Assembly: GCA_002392275.1 (NCBI GenBank)
Contig: DGGQ01000177.1
Span: forward strand, 1-28,788
DNA: 28,788 nt
From: Treponema sp. UBA3870
Lineage (GTDB): Bacteria > Spirochaetota > Spirochaetia > Treponematales > Treponemataceae
Direction of reading: 5' to 3'
Positions 22,766 to 28,788 of the stretch are shown here, in pieces. The number at the start of each line of letters is the position of its first letter. Positions within the stretch are counted from its first letter, which is position 1. Made by a program: the position numbers and the translations under genes. The notes below the pieces were generated by a model that did not search any database, had not been told where the DNA came from, and saw only the letters and a program-made list of their open reading frames with translations.

Positions 22766-23302
22766 ATGAAAAAACGAAGAGAGAAAACTCTGACACTTTC
22801 CATGGCGTTCACCTCGGATTTGCCTGTGGGATATATTGTTGGAACTGATAATGATACTTTAAAACTCTGTGGCGAAGAGGCGGAAAATAATATTAGAACA
22901 GCGGCATCCGTTTTTTCTACTTTTTGCGAGATTGCTCAAATAATAAATCATGCTAAATGCTATACTACTTTGGGGATTGGATTCCTGACTGGACATTACA
23001 CGGCGTACCAGAACTGCTGTACCGCCAGAGACTGGGCAAGAAACATTGGTGGGGAAATGAATGACCTCATGGGTTCCAATGAAAATGATGGACTCGTTGC
23101 CAAAGAGTGCCAGTTCTATCCAAAAGATTTCTACAATCCGGCTACCGGTGCGTATGAGGAGGTGCATAGGAAGGTTCTCAGAGATTTGGATGGAAAAGGC
23201 TATTGCGAGGTAAAAAAGAATCATGCTTCTATAAACTGTGATAGTGTTAAAGAAAAGTATATATATCCTATGCTTGATGAAGCTGGTATTTATCGACCAT
23301 AA
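22766..23302 (+). CDS. Cysteine-rich 178-residue protein of unknown function
   Basis: 178 residues from an ATG with GAGGAG seven bases upstream. An in-frame start 51 bases earlier lies before the promoter's expected start and is rejected. Eight cysteines are spread along the chain, including a CC pair in YQNCCTARDW. No signal peptide is convincing (the N-terminus is MKKRREKTLTLSMAF, without a long hydrophobic core). C-terminal landmarks YNPATGAY, NCDSVKEKY and PMLDEAGI echo the divergent 178-residue protein at 21948-22484. It follows operator array A and heads the lipoprotein cluster, 98 bases before the next gene. No family is recognised. The final 100 bases are A/T-rich. Confidence 0.7.
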   Translation: MKKRREKTLTLSMAFTSDLPVGYIVGTDNDTLKLCGEEAENNIRTAASVFSTFCEIAQIINHAKCYTTLGIGFLTGHYTAYQNCCTARDWARNIGGEMNDLMGSNENDGLVAKECQFYPKDFYNPATGAYEEVHRKVLRDLDGKGYCEVKKNHASINCDSVKEKYIYPMLDEAGIYRP

Positions 23303-23330
23303 AATGAGAATATAGTTAATTTGTATAAAT

Positions 23331-23368
23331 TATACAGGAGAGATTTTTTATAGAATCTTTCCTGTATA
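23331..23368 (+). promoter_or_regulatory. 15-bp hairpin between the cysteine-rich gene and the lipoprotein operon
   Basis: TATACAGGAGAGATT (23331-23345) pairs along its full length with AATCTTTCCTGTATA (23354-23368), one G-U, around an eight-base loop. No T tract follows, so it is more likely an RNA processing, stability or attenuation element than a plain terminator. Confidence 0.65.
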
Positions 23369-23400
23369 CACACATATGAATTCACATGGGAGATTGATTT

Positions 23401-24840
23401 ATGAAATATATGAAACCAATAGTAATTTTTGCTGTGTTTTTTCTTACAAATCTTTTTACTTCTTGTGGAAGTTTGTTTAATAGCAATTCAAATACGACCA
23501 ATGAACCTGTGTATAACCAGAGAAAAGTTTGGACTTTACAAACTGATAGCTTTTATGATTCATGGTTCTATAAACAATATGGTCAATATTTTTATATCTG
23601 TGAAACTGATAAGACAGGTGGTGATAAAAAATATTTTTATTCTAAAATAGATTTATCGAATGGAACACGTGTTTGGAAAACACAAAGCTTTGAAGGTCCA
23701 AACAGGAAGTATCCACTTAGTGTTAATGTAAATGGGAAAAAATATATTGCAGTTCATGCATATTCTTATCCTGTAAAAAATGATTCTTCATTAGATATAG
23801 CTAAAATTATGTTGTTTTCTGATGAAACAGGACAATTGGAAGCAACTATACAATATAGGCAGTATTTAGAGAGTTTTGAAGTTCTTGATAATGAACCTGG
23901 ACACATAGGATGGGGGTGGCTGTTTGTAAATGGAAGTATCTATTGGCCAACAAGGCCATCTTATAAGCGAGGTACTGATTTAAAAACCGCAACAGATTTA
24001 ATTAGACCGGGACTTGCAAAACTTGATTTGTCATCAGTTGATTTTACAAAACCTGCTGATGAACTCCAGTATATACAGCCAACGATGGCTTGGACCAATA
24101 CTGAAAACTATGAGGTGATTTCTGTATATCCAGTGGAAAAAGATGGAATAATCTATTTCATAACATATTTTAGGATTGTAGACCCATGGACAGAGTATGA
24201 CCACACCATAATGGGAGCGTACGATACAAAAACGGACAGCATGGTTTGGCAGCGGACATCGGAAAAGCAGGATGGCTGGGGCAATGACAATATGTGCATA
24301 GTCGGTGACAAACTGTACATCATGGGACAGGCACAGGGATGTTACAATCTTAGTGACGGATCGACTGTCTGGGAGCAACGGCAGACGGTGGATGAATTGC
24401 ACAGGGAGGTCGGCATAGATGCAAGCATGTGTGCGCTTGGCATAACATACAATAATGGGAAATTTTATTTCACAAACACAGGTGGCTATCTTTCTTCAAA
24501 AATGACAGGTATAGACGAGAGCCTTATAAAGAATATTCAGTGCATAGATGCCAACAATGGGAAATATATCTGGGGAGACCTTCCAGAAGGTTCCGGTTCC
24601 CTTGATACGCGCCCGATAGTAATTGACGGCCAGTGCTTCGTTGTTGGGTGCGACAATCTTCGTGTATACAATGCTACTTCAGGAGAACTTATTGGAGTTG
24701 ATAATTCTGTTAGCAGCATAGGAACTGAGCTCAACGCGGAGTATAATGGAATGTTTATTTACTTTGATACGGACGAGACAACAGAAACTAGCAAGCTGAC
24801 CGCAATAAAACCATACTGGAATTCGGAGACCTTGAAATGA
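23401..24840 (+). CDS. Lipoprotein with PQQ-like beta-propeller repeats
   Basis: 479 residues. The lipoprotein signal ends at C22 (LFTSC). The body has recurring propeller blades closing with G/D-x-x-x-W patterns: LSNGTRVWKTQS, DTKTDSMVWQRTS, LSDGSTVWEQRQ and DANNGKYIWGDL, as in PQQ-like/BamB-type propellers. It has no quinone enzyme motifs that I can see, so binding or scaffolding at the envelope is more likely than catalysis. GGGAG lies ten bases upstream of the ATG. Its stop overlaps the next start (ATGA). The first half (to about 24180) is markedly A/T-rich and the second half is not, which suggests a mosaic gene. Confidence 0.8.
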   Translation: MKYMKPIVIFAVFFLTNLFTSCGSLFNSNSNTTNEPVYNQRKVWTLQTDSFYDSWFYKQYGQYFYICETDKTGGDKKYFYSKIDLSNGTRVWKTQSFEGPNRKYPLSVNVNGKKYIAVHAYSYPVKNDSSLDIAKIMLFSDETGQLEATIQYRQYLESFEVLDNEPGHIGWGWLFVNGSIYWPTRPSYKRGTDLKTATDLIRPGLAKLDLSSVDFTKPADELQYIQPTMAWTNTENYEVISVYPVEKDGIIYFITYFRIVDPWTEYDHTIMGAYDTKTDSMVWQRTSEKQDGWGNDNMCIVGDKLYIMGQAQGCYNLSDGSTVWEQRQTVDELHREVGIDASMCALGITYNNGKFYFTNTGGYLSSKMTGIDESLIKNIQCIDANNGKYIWGDLPEGSGSLDTRPIVIDGQCFVVGCDNLRVYNATSGELIGVDNSVSSIGTELNAEYNGMFIYFDTDETTETSKLTAIKPYWNSETLK

Positions 24841-25532
24841 AAAAAAACATCCGCAATGTATTGATGCTTTTAATGCCGCTCGTGTTTTTTCTTGTGTCAT
24901 GCTCAGGCGGTTATATTGAAAGCTCAAAAGTTTCGGTCAGGGTCAGCATCAAGTCGGACATCTACAAGGATGTCAACTTCCGTGTGTATATTGAAAACGG
25001 CATGGGGCAGGCTGTCAACGGTGCTGTCGTCCTTGCTAAAAATCGTGCGGGAGTTGTGGCGTTTCTTGAATTCGACAACTCGGCCCAGTGCTATGTTGGA
25101 ACCATGAACGGAGTGGATGATGATGTCTATACGCTTTCCGTAAAGTCCAACGCAATGGAAAATATCTATACAATGCAGGTTCCGCACACAAGGCTCTTCG
25201 ACAAGCCGAAAGTCAAATCTTTTATAGATTCTGATGGCAATGATGTTATGAAAGGCTGTTCTCTGAAAAAATCCAACAGAATCCAGATAGTGTGGGAGCC
25301 AAGCGGAAAGGATGTCTCATATCAGGTGATTGTGAAAAATGCCACCAACACAAAATGGACTGCCTCCGTGAACGGTTGTTCTGTAACTGTTCCTGCAAAT
25401 GTTCTTGACGGAGGGACATATTATTTGTGCATAAATGCGCAGAAAAGTTATGGCGACATGTATTACCAGAGCGAAAACTTTTATTCTGTCTCAAATATTT
25501 CCAGTTCGTCGGTGAGTTTCTGTGTTGAATAG
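24837..25532 (+). CDS. Lipoprotein of unknown function (beta-rich)
   Basis: 231 residues, ATG overlapping the stop of the propeller gene by four bases. A lipoprotein signal ends at C22 (FLVSC). The mature part looks like two beta-sandwich domains: about 30-125 (KVSVRVSIKSD, NFRVYIENGMGQAVNGAVVLAK, VYTLSVKSNAM) and about 140-230 (RIQIVWEPSGKDVSYQVIVKN, GGTYYLCINAQ), the latter like a fibronectin type III domain. No enzyme motif is visible. The tight gene overlaps on both sides argue that it acts in a complex with the propeller lipoprotein and the M30-like protease lipoprotein. Confidence 0.8.
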   Translation: MKKNIRNVLMLLMPLVFFLVSCSGGYIESSKVSVRVSIKSDIYKDVNFRVYIENGMGQAVNGAVVLAKNRAGVVAFLEFDNSAQCYVGTMNGVDDDVYTLSVKSNAMENIYTMQVPHTRLFDKPKVKSFIDSDGNDVMKGCSLKKSNRIQIVWEPSGKDVSYQVIVKNATNTKWTASVNGCSVTVPANVLDGGTYYLCINAQKSYGDMYYQSENFYSVSNISSSSVSFCVE

Positions 25533-27204
25533 ATTAAAAATTTTTTCGGCATTTCTGTTTTTCTCTGTGCTGATGTTTGCGGGATGCACATCGTCCGTCG
25601 ATGATTTTCAACTGGAAATATGGAGCCCGAATTTTTCGTGGAATTATGATGCGGATGTTCCTGTGTTTTTTTCATGCAACATAAAGGATTCCGACACAAT
25701 AGTTTGGGAGTCGTCAATTGACGGACGGCTTGGTTCTGGGAATGAGTTTTTCCGAAAACTTTCCTCCGGGAACCATGAGATAAGTGCCGTGGACACTGCC
25801 ACAAATAAAAAATCGGTGGTGACGGTATTCGTTTCAGAAACTGCTGATAATGGAATGTCCGTTCAGATGCTGGGCGACCTTCCACGGACAATTGAATGTG
25901 AAAATGGGTACGGAAGACTTGTTCTTGTAAGTCTTGATGGAAGTGTGGAAAATCTAAAAATCAGCTGTGGCACAAAAGAAAAACAGGTGTTCAGTGAAAA
26001 TTGCGATGCCATAAAAAGGGATGTGCCGTTTAGGACGGAAACTGCTTCCCTAAAAATGCTTCCTCCATCTATGGGAAGGTTTGCGTCAAAAGATGATACG
26101 GAAAAAACTTTTTATGTTATGAACACAGGCAACACAGGTGGCTGCCCGCATGAGATTTCCGCAAAAAAATATTACTCAGGAAAAAATGTTTCCGCATGGA
26201 TTCCAGAGAATTTTGATGGCGAAAAATCCATATTGGATAAGTGCATAGAAAAGTTCGAGACAATAATCTATCCACGTGTGACACAGTTGTGGGGAAAGTG
26301 TGCGGACATAAATGGCGATGGAACAATTTCAATCCTGTTTGCGCCGACAATCAATCAAGAAAAAATGGCGGTCGGATTTTTTAATTCCGCAGATTTTTTC
26401 AGAAACAACAGAAACTCTTCGGACGGTGGATATAATCCCTACAGCAATGAGATGGATATAATCTATGTTGCAGTTCCAGATGAGTCTGATTCCAATTACA
26501 ATGTCAATTCATTGATTGCGACTCTCGCACATGAGTTTACACATTCAATAAACTTTACCAACAAGACATGGATTCGCTATTTGAATGGAGAAAGCAATGC
26601 CCCGCAGGAGGAAATCTTTTTGGACGAGGGCTGCAGCCATTTGACGGAATCCCTTTGTGGCTATGGAGTTTCCGGGGGCAACAAGGATTTTGTCAACTAC
26701 TATCTTGAAAATACTGGACTATATTCTTTGACCGGCAATGACTATCTGGGAAGAAATGACAGTGTTGGACAGCGGGGTGCAGTCTGCATGTTCCTTTACT
26801 GGCTTTTCAACAAAGCGGGAGGAATTTCTTATGCCGGCAACGGTATTGATTTTATCGACAATGGGGGAATCAGTTTTTTGAGGAAAATGGTCTCGTCCGA
26901 TTCTGTTGGCTGGGATTCTATAGGTTCATATTTCAAAAAAAGTACAAACGCATTGTATTTGGAATATGCAAAAGAATTGGCCACAAAAAAAGTGGAAAGT
27001 TTATTCAACATGCAAAAAAAAGACCCAATCACGCTGGAACCAATTTTTATATGCAATCGCATAAAAACAAATTCCCTTGATGGGACTCACAAAGTTTTGC
27101 CGTGGTCAATTACAATTTTTAATCTCCCGCAAAACGATGCCATTATAATGGATGGAAAAAAATATATGGGCACTGTTTATATTATAGGGACTACCAAAAA
27201 TTAG
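25522..27204 (+). CDS. Lipoprotein with M30-like HExxH metallopeptidase domain
   Basis: 560 residues from a GTG that overlaps the previous gene by 11 bases, with GGTGAG five bases upstream; a TTG one codon later is also possible. The lipoprotein signal ends at C22 (MFAGC). An Ig-like N-terminal region precedes the peptidase domain, which begins near residue 195 and includes DINGDGTISILFAP (262-275), HEFTH (337-341) and FLDEGCSHLTE (366-376), whose E369 is the likely third zinc ligand. It is a shorter relative of the protein at 7510-9744; both have the motif order seen in hyicolysin-like M30 enzymes. A surface protease role is likely. The operator array B begins two bases after its stop, with no terminator seen. 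Confidence 0.85.
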   Translation: MLNRLKIFSAFLFFSVLMFAGCTSSVDDFQLEIWSPNFSWNYDADVPVFFSCNIKDSDTIVWESSIDGRLGSGNEFFRKLSSGNHEISAVDTATNKKSVVTVFVSETADNGMSVQMLGDLPRTIECENGYGRLVLVSLDGSVENLKISCGTKEKQVFSENCDAIKRDVPFRTETASLKMLPPSMGRFASKDDTEKTFYVMNTGNTGGCPHEISAKKYYSGKNVSAWIPENFDGEKSILDKCIEKFETIIYPRVTQLWGKCADINGDGTISILFAPTINQEKMAVGFFNSADFFRNNRNSSDGGYNPYSNEMDIIYVAVPDESDSNYNVNSLIATLAHEFTHSINFTNKTWIRYLNGESNAPQEEIFLDEGCSHLTESLCGYGVSGGNKDFVNYYLENTGLYSLTGNDYLGRNDSVGQRGAVCMFLYWLFNKAGGISYAGNGIDFIDNGGISFLRKMVSSDSVGWDSIGSYFKKSTNALYLEYAKELATKKVESLFNMQKKDPITLEPIFICNRIKTNSLDGTHKVLPWSITIFNLPQNDAIIMDGKKYMGTVYIIGTTKN

Positions 27205-27205
27205 A

Positions 27206-27243
27206 TATTACATACGTAATAATGCCCTATTACATACGTAATA
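27206..27243. promoter_or_regulatory. Two 16-bp dyad sites (TATTACATACGTAATA), operator array B
   Basis: Identical sites at 27206-27221 and 27228-27243, 22 bases apart, with the same intervening ATGCCC as in array A. They start two bases after the stop of the M30-like gene. Confidence 0.85.
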
Positions 27244-27259
27244 TTTGACCTTTTTGACC

Positions 27260-27288
27260 TTGCGTTTTTGGAATTTGCGTGGTAGATT
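27260..27288 (+). promoter_or_regulatory. Extended -10 promoter, cassette copy B
   Basis: TTGCGT (27260-27265), 17-base spacer ending TGG, TAGATT (27283-27288). Same spacing and -10 as copy A. The leader of about 87 bases differs from that of copy A after GGTGTAAG and leads to an AAGGGGG ribosome site. Confidence 0.65.
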
Positions 27289-27381
27289 CGGGGGTGTAAG
27301 GTGAATTTTAATCATAAAATCAGCTTGCAAAAAAGCAAAAAGGATGAGTCCAAATAAAAGTTTTTTAAGGGGGAAATCAAA

Positions 27382-27987
27382 ATGAACAAAAAGTCCAGTT
27401 TTTTATTTTCACTGGCGGCTCTGGTTTTGGGCTTCGTTGGATGCAAAGAACCTCAGCTTGCGGTTGATGGAATTGATTTTGCTTACAACAATTATCAGAC
27501 AATCCATGTGACGAACAACAGCGGTTCCGCGCTTTCGGTTGAAGGTTCCGCCATGTTTGCCAACGCACATTCTGACGGTGGATATGGTCTTTGCTACGAT
27601 GAAAAAAAATCTTTGCTTTCGCTGGAGCCGGGGAAGTCAGGGACAATCGGGTTCAGGCGGACCGTTGGACTTGGTATACCGGATGTAAGTTTTGAGGCGA
27701 TATTCAAATATGGAAACAAAAATCTTACATACGCCGGATGGAGCGAGGATTTCAAATCTGGCGGCGACAACACCAACCGCTCGGCCTATGGACTTTTGTG
27801 GATGCACCCGGAGCGCAGTACAGATGGTTCCCAGTCAATCGTTTACAAATCCACATTGCAAAACCAGCTTCCGGGCAACAAAAAATACAGGCTTAACGCA
27901 ACAGTCACTGATACAGGTGTGAACTTTGAGCTTGTTGAAAACAATGCGGAGTATGACGCGAAAAAAGAATGTTGGCATGCCGAATAG
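27382..27987 (+). CDS. Lipoprotein of unknown function under cassette B
   Basis: 201 residues with a strong AAGGGGG site. The lipoprotein signal ends at C21 (GFVGC). The mature chain is beta-rich and Gly/Asn/Ser-rich: TIHVTNNSGSALSVEGSAMF, SLEPGKSGTIGFRR, SFEAIFKYGNKNLTYAG, ending KKECWHAE. The 'nonspecific N-terminal strand, pG-x-x-x-x-I, then F-x-x-x-Y' pattern is reminiscent of small beta-sandwich membrane-binding proteins, but I cannot name a family. It has its own copy of the dyad/promoter cassette, so it should be co-regulated with the cluster from 22766. A terminator follows 25 bases after the stop. Confidence 0.8.
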   Translation: MNKKSSFLFSLAALVLGFVGCKEPQLAVDGIDFAYNNYQTIHVTNNSGSALSVEGSAMFANAHSDGGYGLCYDEKKSLLSLEPGKSGTIGFRRTVGLGIPDVSFEAIFKYGNKNLTYAGWSEDFKSGGDNTNRSAYGLLWMHPERSTDGSQSIVYKSTLQNQLPGNKKYRLNATVTDTGVNFELVENNAEYDAKKECWHAE

Positions 27988-28012
27988 ACATGCTGAAAAG
28001 TAAATCCATTTT

Positions 28013-28064
28013 TCCCCATTTTGGATTTTGCACTGGACGCATTTTCCAAAACGGGGATTTTTTT
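28013..28064 (+). terminator. Rho-independent terminator of the lipoprotein cluster
   Basis: TCCCCATTTTGGA (28013-28025) pairs with TCCAAAACGGGGA (28045-28057), one mismatch, followed by seven T. No T tract is found in the opposite direction. Confidence 0.8.
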
Positions 28065-28074
28065 AGATGCCCTT

Positions 28075-28788
28075 TTACATGGCAGTGTAGCCGCCGTCAA
28101 CAGGAAGGATTACACCTGTCACATAGCTTGATGCGGGGCTTGAAAGGAAGATTGCCGCTGTGTCAAGTTCACCTTCATTTCCGTAGCGGCTCAGTGGAAT
28201 CATTGTCTGGGCGTTGGACTGGAAAAAGTCGGAGTCCAGGGTTTCCTTTGTGAGCGGAGAATAGAAATAGCCCGGGCAGATTGCGTTCACGGTGATTCCA
28301 TATTTTCCCCACTCGGCAGCAAGTCCGCGCGTCATGTTCACGACACCACCCTTTGCCGCATGGTATGGAGAGCACGGGGCGACCTTGTTTCCGACCAGAC
28401 CGTACATGCTCGCGATGTTGATTACACGTCCATATTTTGCTGGAATCATCGCTTTTTTTGCGACCGCACGCGCCACACGGAATGAGCCGAACAAATCGAT
28501 GTTGATTTCATTGTAGAACTGATCATCCGTTATATCCTCTGCAGGAGCGACCGCACCCGTACCAGCGTTGTTGATTACAATATCAATGCGCCCGAACTTT
28601 GCAAGTACCTCGTCAACTGCGGAATCAACCTTTGCCGTGTCGGTAATGTCGCACTGGATTGCAAGCGTCTCGACCCCGAACTCTTTGTTGATTTCATCCG
28701 CAACCGCATCTATTTTTTCCTTGCGGCGGGCAATTGCAACAATCTTTGCACCCTGGTTCGCGAGAGCCTTTGCCATCTGCACACCAAG
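28075..28788 (-). CDS. Short-chain dehydrogenase/reductase (5' end outside window)
   Basis: 237 residues are visible; the first residues, including most of the Gly-rich NAD(P) motif, lie beyond the edge (the frame continues LGVQMAKALANQG up to the last base). SDR hallmarks: CDITD, NNAG, the catalytic serine in NIASMYG, YHAAK with the catalytic Tyr and Lys, and PVDGGY near the end. ARRKEK after the first strand suggests NADP(H) use. The segment PLTKETLDSDFF is like gluconate 5-dehydrogenase-type enzymes, so a sugar-acid oxidoreductase is the best guess, not certain. Confidence 0.85.
   Translation of the reverse strand, partial: LGVQMAKALANQGAKIVAIARRKEKIDAVADEINKEFGVETLAIQCDITDTAKVDSAVDEVLAKFGRIDIVINNAGTGAVAPAEDITDDQFYNEINIDLFGSFRVARAVAKKAMIPAKYGRVINIASMYGLVGNKVAPCSPYHAAKGGVVNMTRGLAAEWGKYGITVNAICPGYFYSPLTKETLDSDFFQSNAQTMIPLSRYGNEGELDTAAIFLSSPASSYVTGVILPVDGGYTAM

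Noticed and set aside
23401..24840. PQQ-dependent dehydrogenase
   Set aside because: The propeller repeats fit, but I see no quinone or metal-binding enzyme motifs and the protein is a lipoprotein, so only a PQQ-like fold is claimed.

Overview
The window reads as chromosomal DNA of a host-associated spirochaete, most likely a Treponema. This rests on three things: many lipoprotein signal peptides with loose lipoboxes (FTSC, FSSC, LVSC, MTSC, FAGC), an XPB-type helicase paired with a helicase-associated protein, and moderate-to-low G+C with many A/T homopolymer runs. Species is not assignable by eye. No rRNA, tRNA, phage, IS element or CRISPR array was seen.

Layout. 1-4.2 kb: the tail of an unknown gene, then a reverse-strand two-gene operon for an XPB-like DNA helicase and its helicase-associated partner. 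4.3-5.9 kb: a TetR regulator with a palindrome at its promoter, followed by an ABC ATPase with no permease nearby. 5.9-10.2 kb (reverse): a likely four-gene run of a small lipoprotein, a large M30-like HExxH protease lipoprotein, an M29-type aminopeptidase and a small secreted protein. 10.4-11.9 kb: a secreted TraB/GumN protein, then an antitoxin whose PIN-domain toxin is cut to 37 residues. 11.9-14.1 kb (reverse): a TPM-domain protein and a zinc-ribbon membrane protein. 14.2-16.7 kb (reverse): an aminotransferase and an orphan solute-binding lipoprotein. 16.8-17.0 kb: a three-copy 65-bp repeat. 17.0-17.9 kb: a DUF4349 lipoprotein. 18.1-19.4 kb: an SPFH protein with three zinc ribbons, the third member of the YdjG/H/I-type set whose other two members lie at 11.9-14.1 kb. 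19.5-21.1 kb: two repeat families in front of an AAA+/DUF4143 ATPase. 21.1-22.5 kb (reverse): a membrane-bound LuxR-type regulator translationally coupled to a 178-residue protein of unknown function. 22.6-28.0 kb: a forward cluster of a cysteine-rich 178-residue protein, three overlapping lipoprotein genes (PQQ-like propeller, small beta-rich lipoprotein, M30-like protease) and a further lipoprotein. 28.1 kb to the end: a partial SDR dehydrogenase.

The most interesting part is 21.1-28.0 kb. A roughly 95-bp control cassette (two 16-bp dyads TATTACATACGTAATA spaced 22 bp, plus an extended -10 promoter) occurs twice almost unchanged, once before the cysteine-rich protein and once before the last lipoprotein. 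Next to it sits a membrane-anchored HTH protein with a soluble partner. I infer, without proof, a membrane-signal-controlled surface lipoprotein/protease system. A second theme is that at least three reverse-strand genes have promoters ending only 6-9 bases before the start codon and no ribosome binding site, which suggests leaderless mRNAs.
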